Numbered from the stretch's first letter, positions 21,736-35,455 are shown. The stretch is DNA of 64,000 nt from Schistocephalus solidus (GCA_017591395.1 WEDG01012444.1:1-64000), one strand, 5' to 3'. The notes: generated by a model from the sequence alone, not told the origin. Program-made: numbers and translations.

Positions 21736-24700
21736 CTATTTTCGGAAAAAGGCATCCAACTGAACATTCTTAGCGGCCCCCATCGGCTCTGAGTGTTGGG
21801 TTGCTCTGAATGACTTCTGTTTGCTCACTTTCTTTGACCGAGCCCGGGGTTGACACTGCTGCGCCGGTCGGGAGAAGAAGCCCGCGGAACTCGCGCTAGA
21901 TTCGTGTCCGCCCAGACCGTTGTACAGGTGGTTCTCGGAAGATTTTCCCGAAACGTAGTTACGCATGATGGCCAATGCCAGGAGGCTGGAGGGACGCCGA
22001 GAGGAGTGTGCGGACTCCTCAGGCCATCCACAGCTGTCATTTTCCTGTGATGCCGAAGTGGCGGTGACACGAGCCGAGGGCGTAGGGTTGGGGGAGTCAG
22101 TCATTTTGAAGGGATTCCTACAGGGCGTGACTGCGGATACCTGGAGTTTGGATAGGGCAATGCAAAAGAGTAAGGAATTAGATACCCGCAATTCAGCAGT
22201 TCTTGGAATGAGTGCCTGAGTCCCGCCTCGGTCGAATAAATCTGCGCAATCCAACTCTCGATGTGTCTGACAGAGTTCATTGTCTGGACATCTTATTAAC
22301 CCTGTTCACCCCAACCAGGTCGGGTTTGACAAATAAGTGCTCGATGTAGCAAACGGTCCTCGAGAACATTCAGTAAATAATAGTGGGATGTCGGTCAGCT
22401 ATAAGCCCAAAAAACGACATGCATAGAAACGAGTTTGCAGTTCAGCGGGACAGTCAGGAATCGGATTCGGTTCCTTGGGCTTTATAGGAAGGCATCCTAG
22501 CCATCCAATCACTTCGAATTGACAGGTTATCACCGAGATCACAGTTTGCAGTGTATGATCTAAACCCGTGCATAAAAAACTGATGTTGGACACTGTTATG
22601 ATTCAAAATTTTACGTGTCTTTTTAAACCCCCTTCAGTAAAGCAGATCGTGAGCAATGTGAAATACGCCGATGTTCGTGGTTGGGCTCTTAGATGGTTTT
22701 GGCTACGACCCCTGGGCCTGGAGGAGGGTTTGTCCAAAGGCAGCAGGGGAGCTGGATGGGGAAGGGGGTTCAAGGTCCCGTATTCGAGAGAAAAAGGGTC
22801 TGTGCCTCTGAACGTTGTTTGTTATTGACCTGCCGTGAAAAAAAACTTGCTCTGAACACTGTGATCAAATCAGCGAAGACTTAGATCCGTACGTGGTTTT
22901 CTTGGCTCGCAATGTGCTACATGAACTGGAACTGGCACACGCTTTATGTGACGAGTGAAATCAGCTGATTACAAGTAATCATTATGGAAGCGTACAAACA
23001 CAGCTGACTTGTTTAGTCGACTTACATGCAAAGGTTCCCTAAACAACGCTGACTGCGGCTGTAGTGAAGTCAAATTATAAATCATGAAATCATTCGACAT
23101 GGATACGCATTCATTTACCTAAATATCCCTAAACCGTCCACCACACCTAGTGTCGTCTGCCGTGTCTACGGAGCTCGTAGATTTATTCAATAATAATGGC
23201 ATCAATTCCGAGTTAAAACCAGCTGCCCTATACCGGTACTTGTACTTGTTGCGTCTGCGATCATGCCTGATGGGTCCAGTCTCAGTGATGTCAAGTTTTG
23301 TACCTCTCAACGCGTGACAACTCACGACAGCGGATCTGGATAACTCAACCCATTCTTTCCTCTAGCGACGGACGCCGAATACTGAAATTGCAAGCACTAT
23401 CTCCATGTCTTGACTAACCGTGTCGAGCCAAGTCTTGAGTTGATCTCCTGTTCGATGCCAACACGTGGGCAAAGGCGGCGGATCGAGAGTAGTGGAACTG
23501 AGCTCGTGGTGTCGACGACGGAGGACGTGCCCAAACCACCTCAGTTATCATACTTGGATAGCTTAAGATATCCACGCAATGTTTGCACAGCAAGTGCGGA
23601 CTGCTTCGTTTGAAACTTAGTCGGTGTACGTCACTCGAAGGATGGTCGTCCTCAAGCAGCAGTGATAAAATACCTCACCTTGCACGCACAAAGTCCAGCA
23701 TTCATAACCCCAGAGGTGGACCGACCGGACGGATCTTCGTGGCGATTACGATTTCGCGTCGGATCCATAGGCACTTTCCAAGGCTCGAGAACTACCGGCG
23801 AGCAGCTTCGATTCGTGAGACAATGCCGTCCTTACTTTGTCAATTGGGCAGCAGCTTCGCCCCAAGGTATTTGAAACTTTGTACTTCTTTAAGTTGACAG
23901 GTATTAATCCCGAGGTGTTTTCTCCTGGTCAGGGATGCAGCGCAAAAACAATATGGTTTTCACAGTGTTTACGGATAAGCCGACCAAAGTAGCGATTTCA
24001 TTCACTCGCGACGCCACAGATCGCCAAGGCTTGAGGCTAGCAAGGCGATATCGTCAGCGTAGTCTAGGTCAGGCGGCGTCCGGGTGCAAAGCCCACGCCG
24101 TCAGAACCGTGTAGAGTCCTTCCGAGAATCCAGCCAATGGCGTAGTTAAAACAAATTAGAGACATGATGCAACCTTGTCGTACACCAGGTCGGATATCAA
24201 AGGGTTGGGAGAGACTTGTGGACGAGAACTTGCGCAGTGGTGGAGCGATAGTACACCTTGATTGTGGCAATTATTTTGGCCAATACACCATCTAGGTTCA
24301 TTATGCACGATGTACGGAATCGAATGCAGCGGCGAAGTCAACAAAACAGACGATCGTCGGTTGCTGGTAGCCATGACAGAATTTCAGAATGCGCCTCAGT
24401 GTGAATATCTGGTTCACGCCCAGGTAATGGTTTGGCTGGACGTCCCGTGCCCATCTTTGTGATGATTATTTGTTTTCTACTTCTATCTTTACGTATTGCG
24501 TCTTATCTGTATCTAAGTGGAGTTGCATAATAAACCAGGACTAGTTTCCTTCGTGAGAAACAAAAACAAAGCGTTTTCGGGCCGACTCACCTTTGCAGCC
24601 GCTAGGTTCTGGTTGGGCGCCCAGGACAGTGAATCTAGGTCGGGAGTGTTCATGTCTACGTACCTCAGACAGGTCTGCAGACCGACACTCTCCGGGGTGG

Positions 24701-27700
24701 CCTGGGAACCCATTTGGGGGGTTGAGGGCGTGGAGGTTGCTGGTGAGACAAGGTCAACCGAGGATGTGGAGGGCAAGACGGGAGTGCCAGACTGCGCAGA
24801 CCTAACTGTCGTCAGTTCGGACTCCAGATGCCGCAGGCGTTGTTTCTGCTCAGCACAGCGTGCCTCGGCAGTTAGCACTCTTTTTGTAGCCGCTGCCTGA
24901 ACACGACGCAGGCGGTGTGCTTCGGCGCGATACTGCTGAATCTTGGCGCGTGCCGATGTGAGCTCCGAGCGCAGAACGGCGGCCCAGCGGCAGACTGTGC
25001 GCAGACCACCCGAAGGGGAGGCACTGGCGACGGCGGCCGATGCACTGGCTTTAGGGTCACCCGTGTAGCGACGAAGGAGGTCATTAGCTGCCTCTTCGGA
25101 AGCTGCAGCGCAAAATGAGGTGAAGGAGAGTTTGGCCGGGAGGTAGAGAGAAGACGAACAATGTGCAGTAAAGCAGTCGTCTACCAATGCACTAGACCAT
25201 CAACGCATACTAAATGGAATACGGTTAGACTCTTAAGCATGTAATGACCCTACTCCGGACGCCTGTTGTAGCGCTGCGCCCCTCAGGAGTACTTGCCCGT
25301 GCACACCGACTGAAGTCTGATTCTCGGTCAACCACGGCTGTCCAAACCGGCTAATCATCTTCAAGGCCAATTCAGGCGTTTTCTCGCTCAAGGTGCTCTG
25401 AAGACTTCCCAACTCTAACTCGGGAAGTCATTCTCGCGGCGCCAGAGGTTTGCCCTTGTACAGCTGCCAGATTCTTCCAACAGTTCTGTACAGAATGCAA
25501 TTGCCGTCCCACTTCTCTTCCTAATCGGAGCCGGGTCTGAAGCTCGTAGTGGCCAGGGTCTTTCTATGGCCTAAGCTGGCGGGACCAGCAAGCTTGAACT
25601 GATTGCGTTCGGTCTTCTAAGGATAAAGTGATTCCAGAATTAGAGTCAAAAACCCACCAACTGTCATTGGAAATTACAAGTCGTCTCAATGTGAAATTTC
25701 ATAAAATGAGGAATTGGAACTAAAGTTCCACCGTCAGGTATGACTTAATTGTGGTGAATTTTCGCTTCGGTACTCCAGCCCTTATTCGTGCTACCTCATC
25801 CATGGGGATGAATACGTAAAGTCAGTCATGAAGCCAGAATTTTTCGAAGTCAATTTCTTCGGCATTCTTCGCAAAACGTGGTGGCGGGATAATTACTGCG
25901 CAGAACGCGTGTGGGTAGCGGACAAGTTACTAGGTGAGGTACTCAAAATAAGCTTCTCTGTTACGGTCGTCCCAAAAAATTGCTAGGGAGGTAGACCAGA
26001 ACTATGTCGAAGAAGGCGTGCATTCTTTTAGAGTGTGGCGGACTAAAGCTGTACTAGCTCCTCGCATTACCGCTATATTAAGATGATTGAACAGAGGCAA
26101 AACAATTGGACAGAGACGTTGGTGCAGCGTTTGGTAACACTGAAGCCATGTCTACACTAGACAAGCACGTGCTGGTCCCAAACTTCCCGCGAACCAGTCC
26201 TTAATGAGGGGCTCTTCAATATTAAATAAGCGGGTGCGGTAGAGACTCTGAAGTGACCATTACAGCCCGATCAGCAGTCCGGAGTAGAATCGAGTTATTT
26301 ACCTTGCAGACTATGACCATTCGCGTGTTGTGATTGGTTACAAGCACGTTTAACTGTCGGTAGTGAAGAGACTTAACATCCAATGCGGGTTGAGGAAATA
26401 TCCTTTTAGCAGCATACTCGCGGTAAGTTAGAGTAAAGCCGATTGGAGACCAGATGCAGGCGCTGAAGTGGCCGTACAATATCAAACAGGGGGTTGTCTT
26501 TTTCATTTACTTCTTTTCGATAGAAAATGACTACTTAAGTAGGATGCATTTTTTCTATCGATTCTGATGCCCTTAAAAATTCAAATATATTTTATTGAAA
26601 ATATGCATAAAATGGTTCTTTCTTGTAAGGGGCTGAGCGGCAAGTTGCAAGGTTACCCGTATGATGAGATTCATAACAACTCCATGAGAGATTCGAAACA
26701 TTCTTTTTTTACGTCTGTATCGTGTGTAAGTAGAGGCTGTACACACAAATAAGAACTATTTAGCTTTACCTGCCGCTAGGTTTGAGCCCACCTGCAGTAG
26801 GTTTGACTGCTTCTTGCCACTGGAACGGGGACGAGTGATTGAGATGAAAGCTGCACAAGTCTACATTTAAACTAAGTTACGCAAAAGTGGTTACTCTGCC
26901 CTCAAGACGGAGTGACGATCCTCGTCACTTGCAGCGATCGAGCTGCCAATCAGTGATAATTGTCATGCTTAAGACAAGCCTGCTGACCAAAGGAGCATCT
27001 TAACAGCGGAATTCAAGTGTCATATCGATTAACCTGTTCCGGATAGCAAAGAGTAAGCTAGGCCAACTTACAAGCTATCAAGGTTTGCAAATCCTGCATC
27101 TCCTCCATTTTCTTGCGCAATTCCAATCCTTCCAATTTGATGGACTCAGCTTCTCGAAGTAGTTCTTTGTAGCTAGAAAGTTCGATCCTGGAAGGAAAAT
27201 AATTTGGGATCGATCACACAGGGGGAGGGCTCGTTCTGTTTCAAGAGCAAGAGCCTATACATGTGTTTAATCAGGGGAGGTAGGGAAATAATTCGCAGTC
27301 GTCGAGTCTTCATTAGAGCCCTTTCGTGGAAAAAACGGATACAATAAGTTTTCCGAATAGATTTCCCGATGACCGACATTTTCCTTAATGGATGACCAAA
27401 CGAAATTGAAGGACAAAGGAAGTTCAGATGGTCATCATTCCAAAAACACACTTATAATTTGGGTTCCATGCTTTAATGGACATGGTGAATTAGAATGGCG
27501 ACCAGAGGAGTCATGCAGGGACTCATTTTACACAAGCTGGTCGTACTTAGCTGGTATAAACTGTGATCCGTAAATTCTGTAACCGCAGGCTTTATCAAAT
27601 AGTGTTCTACTTTGTGAGTTTGGACCATTATAGTACACAGTACTCAAAAGGCTATATTTTAAGTGCAAACCCTGGCAGAACACAATTTCCTGCATACAGT

Positions 27701-30700
27701 GTGACCCGAAGTGCTATCTAAAGGTCCCGATAGTCTTCGTTGGAAATGCGAACACAGCCATGCCAAACTACAAGAATGGGATAACGCTCTTTAAGCCTCA
27801 TACCCGAAACCTGCTAAACGAGAGTCCTTGGGTGTGTAAAAATGCGAAGTTTAGTGGACCTTGTTTTCTCTCCCGCACCCAATCACGAAAGCCTTAAATA
27901 AATAAAACCTTGAGTGAGAAAATTATAATGGCTTAGATAAATTCCAGCTTTGGATGGTAGGTAAAAATGGATAATAAACCTAAATAAGACCCCTCCCCCG
28001 GTAATAGAGGCGGCCTTGCGCTAAATCCCAGGAAGAGTACCTAAACCTTCCTAACACTACCATTTACTCTTGGAAATGTCCACGTTCCCACGATGAGTCA
28101 ATCTCACAGAGAAGCACGCGCGCGCGTCGCCCATGCAACATGCCATAAATGTGCGCCTGACAACGTCCGGCATTGGCTGTGGCCACAATGTCCTATCAAA
28201 TCTGATTGGTCGATGTCCTTGAGAAGTCTCTTGGCTCTTCTAGAACCATCTCGTGAAGCGGATTGGACAGGATATAACCAATCTCAACGGGATGCTATAA
28301 GTACAAGAAACTTTTTCAGTGAGAATTACTTGCGAGTTTTGGGTGCACTTTCTCGTGGCCGATCGCGTTCTTTTTCTCTACCATGTTGGGGCTTGGGACA
28401 ACCGTCGATCAAGGCTACCCGTATAATGGGATCTTAGGCAGGCGTGAAAGAGAGACGCGTTGGACCATCGCCCCGAATTCCGTTATTAACCCATAAAACT
28501 AACTACTTTAGCTGTTACCGCATGACACTCCAATGTTTTGCGAATATGCATGGGCCGTTTCCAAAACTTGACGAAGGGATTAAGTCAGGCCTATTACATT
28601 ATTTCGTTCTTTGATGGGATTCATTCTGGAAGCAACGCTTCAAAACTAAAAATAAATTAGGTGTACTTCACATATAAGTACTTAAATCGACGATAGGTCT
28701 GTCTGAGCAGCATCTTCAGTTGCAGCGAAGTGAACAAAGACACACACGGAAAACTGGGTAATTCTAGGCAAACTACTGCGGTCACATGTTCAGACCGCAT
28801 ATTGGAAAAAAGTATGAGTTGACTGCAGCTACGAAGTTGTTTTGAGAGACTAGATGAAAACCGCAGAAAACAGATTAAAACGTACTTTCTAACCAAATAA
28901 GCGCAGGTTAGTTTTGATCAAGGGCACTTCAGGGAAGGCAGTCAGTAAAAGGAGATGGCCAAATATCATTACCTCCGTCAAATACGGATATTAAATGAGT
29001 TGGTGAGGGTCATAGTGGGGATTTCAGCAGCAGCACTATCAAAACTAGCAGCAAATCTGTTGGTATGAAGATTGCATTGATACGGTTGGTGATAGAAGTA
29101 GTAGTTGTATTAGTAGAAGTTGTAGTAGTAGTATTAGGATGGTCTGTGAAACCAAAAAGCGAAACATGAGTAAGACGTTTATACCAGAAATTTTACGCTG
29201 CGAACCTTTCCACTTTATAGTGAAAAACCCTAATGCTGTCTGTTTTTAGAGGGGGCTGTACATAGAAGACCACGGATGCCAAAACAACATTTACATCGCA
29301 GAGTCATAAAGGCTACGGTGGGGGCAATCCATCATTGATGTTAGCAATTTTTAGACGAGCGTGGTAAACTCGTGGATATTAATTCTAGTAACAGAGGCCA
29401 AAAAACTGTGAAGGTACCTGGCTTGCTTCAACTTTTGGCGTTCTGCACTATAAAGTCTGTCAGCCTCACTGTACAAAGACGAAATCGTCTTCATTTCGTT
29501 CTCAGAATTTTTCAACTTTTTCTGCGCTGACTCGAGGTCCGTCTTTAGTGCAGACACCGCATTATTAAGCCTCACAACTTCCGAGCGAGCCTTTTGGAGA
29601 GCCAAGGCAATGGTCGCAGCATTTTGATTATCCGAACCGGCACAAGGAAGCTAAAAAATACATATAATTAACTGATACTAAACTAAATTAAAAAGTTTAC
29701 AAGGATTCAGAGACATAAGGCCACCTGAAAATCCAGTCTTGTCGAGCCTTGACAAACCCTCCACTTGTCTCACAGGCAGCAAGAAGACGGCATTGTTTCA
29801 GTTTACAGAATCATCAGTGGTCTTCAAAAATTAGTCCGTCAAAATAACTTGTATAAGTTGACACTTAATTTCATCGTCGTGGATACGCAATGAAACTGGG
29901 CAAAAACGGCCCAAACCCGATCTCCGAGCCGACTCTTTACTCGAGCTATAACGGATCAGTGGATTAATCTTAATAAGGCAGTACTTGGGGACGCGGCGTT
30001 TGCAGTTTTCAAAAAGACGATGGGATGACTACGTAAGTCCGCTTACCCAGACATGCTGAGCAAATCGGGACAAGTCTGTCAGGCACTTTACCTATTCTAA
30101 CTGTGCTACTGACGCTATGTGAGTAACAAAATCAAAGACTACTTTTTATCTAGCCATCTCTACTGATACCCGACTGCGCATTGACGAACATCAAATTTAG
30201 GTGCTCAACGGCATGGCCTAGTACTCCTCAAATGTACTTTATATAGAATATGGATATCCGGTTACCCGACTAAACTAGGAAACTGCGTAAGGCGGTCAAA
30301 CACAGCAGCTGCCCTATCTCATGACATGTTAACCCAAAATCGTGAAATGTATTTTCGATTAGAAGGGATTATTTAGGTTGGGTTGTAATACTGATTATTG
30401 CACACAATACTCCCAAGACCGTCAGATGCGCGATTATAGAATATCTATCTGTCCGTTTATTAACGCTGGTTGTGAAGTATACAACATGTTGCGCATTCAT
30501 AGCGCAATTTTGCGCATGAATCTCCTTACACGGAAGACATACAGCATGTAATTCGGAAACTCAAATAGCAACTGGAACTGTACATCGGATTTCAAACTCT
30601 TCAGAATTTGAAACGTTTTTTAACCGAAAAATATTCCCCATGAGCATAAATTTTAAGTAAGCCGTAATTTGCTACCAAATAAGTATAAAAATTACTATGT

Positions 30701-32671
30701 TTATTGATGTTGTCTTAAAAATACATTTCAGTTGATAAGTGCATCGAGAATGAATACGAAATATTTTAAGTAGTTATTTTTCGTCGAGTATAGTTTTTGC
30801 AGGTTGGCGGAAAGAAGCTCATGGAGAAGCCCACCTCCTGTCATGACTGAAATATATTGGGAATATGGTGCGCAATAATCAGTTTTACAACCCAACCTCT
30901 GTAATCCATTCCAATTGAAAACAGTTCTGTATTTTGGGTCAACAGTACAGGAGATAGAACATTTATTGCGGGTGATCTTCTGAAGGGGCACTTTTCTGCA
31001 CCAGTATGTCAGTCATCATAGAGAATTAGTGAATGACAGTGAGGAGGCTAGTTCACCAGATGTTGCAGATTAGAGTAGAGAATACTCTCATTAGTCAGGT
31101 TGACAGCTAAAGTTAGGGCTTGGACAACATTGAAAGATGTGTTTGCGGAGTGTCCCTTCAGTCGTACGTGGGCATTGATTAGCTTCCGCACAAACAGAGC
31201 CTGGTTCACACGTTCTAAGAAAAAGATTACCACAGAGTGTATACCCAGTGGTTGCACAGATAATTGGGAGAAAGGCAGGAACACAACTTCAGCCCGAAGA
31301 TGTTAACTTCACAGGAGTCGGAATCTTAGATTCAAACTTCTGACAGACATTCTCATCGCACTGAATATTATTTATCGCCATAATGTAGGCACCAGGATCG
31401 AAATAGGTTTGCACGTGTCAGCATTAAATAAAAAGGGTACTTTACCGAGTGAGTAGCCTAAATTAATTACTATTCAGAAGACGTGAGTTGACCCACTTAG
31501 CGGCCAGCCTTCGCTGGAGGCCGCTCCACTATCCGGCGTTGGTGGACGTAGTGGGTAGCCAGGTTCGTAGGTAAGCCAGTTTCCCAGAACGTATGGTAAA
31601 CGCCAGCACCATGGCCTGGTTCCATTTTCTGTGCTGAGGCTTTGCTTAAGAAGAGTGACAGCGAGCCAAATGGCCAAGTAATAATCACGTCAAGAATCGA
31701 TAACTGTTATTAAAGTTTGACAGATAACGACTCGGAGGCGGACCAGCGAGTCTTCATCGCATCACGTAGGACCCCGGCGAAGAGAGACATATTTGTTAAT
31801 TGGAGTAGGCATGTGTTTGCATGGCAACTGCGTCCTATAAATGACAGACTCGTTGAGCCCTCAATACCCTTATCTTTGATGGCCTCTGATAATGAGTTCC
31901 AGTGAGAATGCAAAACGTCAGGGCAATAAACTTTACGATCCAGCGATGACATCTTCTAAGTTGGCGGAATAGTCAGATGAAAACGCAAAGTCCTGTGTTC
32001 ACGGGGAGAGCTTAAACATTGGCATTTATTTGCTAACACTACTTACTTGAACATGAATTACTATACAAATCAGGTAGTTAGTGCGCGGATTGGCAGAACG
32101 CGGGGTTAAAGTCTGGCCGAATTTCCAGCACCTCATTTTAAAGTCGGAGGATTCTGTGCTAATCCCTTATTATGGAAAACATGACTGTGATTTTTTACTA
32201 AGCGCAGGCACAGTGCGCGAACATAAAGTACAAAAATTAGGAAACTTCCGTTCGGATAGTGACCGGTCCATACATTAAAATTGCGCCCTAAGGCAACAGA
32301 AAATCAGCAAAGGCCTTAAATGGCATGTGCGGGAGCAACGGCTACCTTTCTGTAAAAAAGTTATATATTAGCTGAAGTCTGAAAAATCGACAATGAAAAA
32401 GATAACTTACCACTGACTCATCTTGCGCTTGACCGGTCACTTCGGGAAGCAAGAGGGAAGTGGAGGCGCGGTCAATTGCGGAAAAATAGAGGCGTTTAAT
32501 TATTTGTCTTCTAGCCACTGGCAGGCGACATTGGGGACACGTGGAAGATGATTTTAACCAAGTTTCCGCACAGGTTACATGGAAGACGTGACCACAGAAG
32601 AGGGCTAACAGGTTTTCTTCCGATGCGCCTCCTAGTAATTCCTGGCATATTACACACTGCGCGATGATCAT
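21736..32671 (-). CDS. TRAIP: TRAIP-type RING E3 ubiquitin ligase (five exons)
   Basis: The exons on the - strand are 32671-32411, 29650-29418, 27187-27072, 25102-24591 and 22140-21736 (stop TAG). They total 1527 bases, or 508 residues; human TRAIP has 469. Phases agree at every junction and donors are GTAAGT, GTACCT, GTAAGT and GTGAGT. Residues 1-60 form a RING: C6, C9, C26, H28, H31, C34, C45, C48, followed by RRQIIKRLYF, as in TRAIP. Residues about 95-215 and 230-310 are coiled coil (SEVVRLNNAVSALKTDLESA, LRKKMEEMQDLQTLI, ELTSARAKIQQYRAEAHRL). The tail has YNGLGGHE, resembling the conserved TRAIP FDGLGG block, and ends NVQLDAFFRK (499-508), a PIP-box-like motif with Asn in place of Gln. 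In animals TRAIP travels with the replisome, binds PCNA and ubiquitinates the CMG helicase at stalled or converged forks. I chose the Met at 32671, which sits five residues before the RING; an in-frame Met 27 residues upstream is less likely. Introns hold a LINE piece (23150-24450) and an inverted repeat (30313-30958). Confidence 0.93.
23150..24450 (-). mobile_element. Non-LTR retrotransposon fragment in TRAIP intron 4
   Basis: On the - strand the reverse transcriptase motifs appear in order: CFVDFAAAFDSVHR (24351-24306), FDIRPGVRQGCIMSL (about 24210-24160), LTDLDYADDIALLAS (about 24085-24040, catalytic YADD intact), FKYLGAKLLPN, then LRWFGHVLRRRHHELS (23541-23491) and GDQLKTWLDTV (about 23440). 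The C-terminal GHV(L)RR and QLKTWL blocks mark a LINE family seen widely in parasitic flatworms; I do not assign the clade. Endonuclease and 5' parts are missing and frames change several times. It lies in the same orientation as TRAIP. A second copy is at 63005-63900. Confidence 0.85.
29090..29138. repeat. GTA-rich microsatellite in TRAIP intron 2
   Basis: An imperfect run of GTA/TTA triplets (AGTAGTAGTTGTATTAGTAG and onward) lies about 280 bases beyond TRAIP exon 2. Confidence 0.7.
30313..30415 (+). repeat. Left arm of inverted-repeat element, locus 1
   Basis: It starts CCTATCTCATGACATGTTAA and includes AGGTTGGGTTGTAATACTGA. The same sequence is found inverted at 30720-30958, and diverged copies form a second inverted pair at 51542-51743 and 52316-52480. 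Confidence 0.6.
30720..30958 (-). repeat. Right arm of inverted-repeat element, locus 1
   Basis: Read on the - strand it begins CTATCTCCTGTACTGTTGAC and runs through AGGTTGGGTTGTAAAACTGA, matching the left arm for about 100 bases. It then continues for a further 130 bases that match the arms at 51650-51743 and 52316-52400. Confidence 0.6.
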
Positions 32672-35373
32672 GATTCGGAGTCGGATGATCAAAAAGACCC
32701 CCCCTTTCGATCCTCGCGATTGTAAGCTGCTTTGGAACGAAAATGCACGCAAACATAAGAGGTAGAGGTACTTTAGGCACCATAGAAGTTAAATCAATTA
32801 CCAGAGAGTAAGTGTGGTAGGTTGATAAACATTAATGTACGAAGGAGCAAGTTGGCACATATCCGTTACACATTTCAAAAATCTATTATCTACGTAGATG
32901 GAGGAGATATTGCGACATGCAGTATACAACTAACAGGTAGGTATCGCCATCCTATTATCACGCACCACTTGCGTCAAGACCAATTTTAAAAATTTACAGC
33001 GAATGCCCAGAGCATTGCACTTGCCATATCCAACAGCTCTTACGAAATTGGCGCAGTGGAAGACTGTATGAGAGAAGTTTTAAAACGAGTTCTGTCTTGT
33101 TCGAGCTTCAGACCCTGCTCCAAATAATCTCTTTGGTAGGATATTGTCTAATATCGTTTGGCTACGAAAGGTCCTTCAAAGCATATGACGTTAATGTATC
33201 GAGTGTTTAATGGGAAAAGAGCTCCATGAGCGATATCTGATAAAATGCTAATGAAGCTGGCGACACCTTTTATAAACTCTAAAGTTTACAACATTTCAGG
33301 ATGTATGTATGAATAGGACATAAAGTGAATGGATCAGCGTGTTTGAGAAACCGGTCGCCCAAACAGGTCGAGTTGGCAGGTGATAAAAAAACAAGCGTAT
33401 CCATAATTTAAAATACTCTCAACCGTTAACATCTGCATGGTTTATTTTAAAGAACTGAAACGATAAGGAGAGTACGTTCATAAGTATAGGTTGCTAGTGA
33501 AAAGAAAAGAAACCGCAAACTTCAAGGGCCTCCTAAAACTTTTAAGAACTTTCCGACTAAAGAACAGTACAAAGGTCACAATCTCCTCCAGGGGCAGAAT
33601 ACAAACAGAAAATTCTTTGGAATGGTCTTTAACCAGCTGCCCGAAACGCATATCAGCATGGTTGGTTTCATACTTGGCTCACCAAGTTCTGTATGTAAAG
33701 ATCCGGTTTATTTCCGGTATTGAATTTAGAGAATCGGCGGATCCATTTTCGAAAACTCAATATGGAAGAGGCTGTGTATGACAATAAGCAGTCAGTAATC
33801 TTTTAAAAATCTGGAAGGTGGATTCTTCACTAACCTAGCCGTTGCTTACATGCGACGGATAGTGGAACGGCCTTTAGTATTTCGTAAAATAAGCAGACTC
33901 TCGGGTCAGATTAATAAGTAGCCACGACCAAGGGGACGGAGACCTAGCAGGCTAACTGCCATGTAACATAGCACAAAGACGACATATGGCAGAGTGACCG
34001 TGAACCGTCATCCAATAATTTTGCTTGTCACAGATGACATGCGGTTAGGTACTCAGGACAAGGCACCAGAGAAAACCTCGAACGAAAAATTTGAGCGGCA
34101 GCTGGGGGCCCGCCTGAATGCAAAATTTCCAAGAAACGTCAGGAAAAGGTACATTCCAAGTATTTTACTCCAGGCTGCGTCGTCGGTGGGAACATGTACA
34201 TTACAATCCTGCTCTAGTGCTTCCTATGAAAAGTACAAAAGACGGACTACTTAATCGGGAACGGATTCTTAACATCGGACGCCGTAAGCTCAATCAGTGC
34301 CGATATGACGTTCGGCTCTAAGACTCGAGTTGATAAGGAATAAACTTATCTAGCAAGTATCATGTGGAGATCATGCCCTTTGGAACGGGAGAAACCCGCA
34401 TTAACTGTTTTAGAACCAGTCAATGGTCAGGTGGCTTCCGCACGACTTAGTGGTCACTTTACAGATATAGCTGTCACCATGTAAGCACCAACATTAGCTC
34501 CAGACCAGCGCCGCAAAGTCAAATAGAAATGACTGCAAGATTATGTCGCTAAAATAGTGAATCCCCGCAGAGCAGGCCTGAAATGTCGGTAACACTAGAA
34601 AGCTCTACCAAGCTGTTCGCCGAGTTCATGGAATTTCAGTTACGCTCTATGAGTATTCGCAATGCAAATGTATGCATTTTTGCAGACAATTCAGTGCCGG
34701 TGTGAACACTTGGAGCACTTTCTCAATTTCGATGACGAACCAATCAGTTCAATGCCCTCTGCAGCAGAAACAGCATATAAAGTTTCATGTGACCCATCGT
34801 CTACCTTACGGGAAAATTTCTTGGTACAATAGTGAGTCTCTGTAACAGCAAAACCACCGAATAGGACTGTTTCCCACCAAAATTGACTAGTTTTATGCGG
34901 ACACATTGGAGCCGTGGCCCCATGAAAATGAAGGAAGCAAACGGAAATAGGCTCGCTATTAATGGCTGATTTCTTATTTTTTTGTCATTCATCAAGGAAG
35001 AAAAGACAAAGTGCAAGGACTACGGAGAAACAAGCCTTATCGGCGTTGCCGACAGTCTTTGTCATCCCCAGGCCATCTCAGAATGTGCGTAAATCGAGGA
35101 CAAAATCAAACAAACTGGGTCTTAACCTGAACAGCGGTGCACCGACAACATGTTTCACACTGAAAAATTCTTCAATTTCGCCACGGCTACGAAAAACCAA
35201 CGGTCGTATACATTGTTCACTCCACCGCAGTAGTCAAAATCGTCCTTTGAGCATCACCGTGGCGGCTGAAGGAGCTAGACTGTATGCCGAAAAATCACCA
35301 CATTGATCAAGGCTTCTGATCGCCCCAAAAAGGCGCGAGCCCTACTTCACAAGAACCCTCTCCAACCGTTACA
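32672..35373. other. TRAIP 5' flank; no recognisable gene
   Basis: The TRAIP promoter should lie just above 32672. I see no clear TATA box at a convincing distance. Short open frames here (for example 33994-34254 and 34962-35306, + strand) show no known domain. Confidence 0.45.
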
Positions 35374-35455
35374 TATCCGGTTTGGCGTCAGACAAGACTA
35401 CATTCTGTCACCTATCCTGTTTAACTACGTCGATCGTTGGATTCACACAAGGGTC
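35374..35455 (+). pseudogene. Small reverse transcriptase fragment
   Basis: The translation IRFGVRQDYILSPILFNYVD matches, position by position, the GVRQGCIMSP...FNYA block of the LINE at 23150-24450. Only this block and a few flanking residues remain, so it is a relic. Confidence 0.65.

Noticed and set aside
24517..24900. Open frames on the + strand over TRAIP exon 4
   Set aside because: They mirror the GC-rich coding exon on the - strand, which has correct splice sites and phase.
28093..28437. 114-codon open frame on the + strand
   Set aside because: It lies antisense in TRAIP intron 2 with no known domain or splice context; treated as chance.
32672..32752. Upstream in-frame Met for TRAIP
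   Set aside because: The extension (MRAFSFQSSLQSRGSKGG...) has no counterpart in TRAIP proteins, which start just before the RING.
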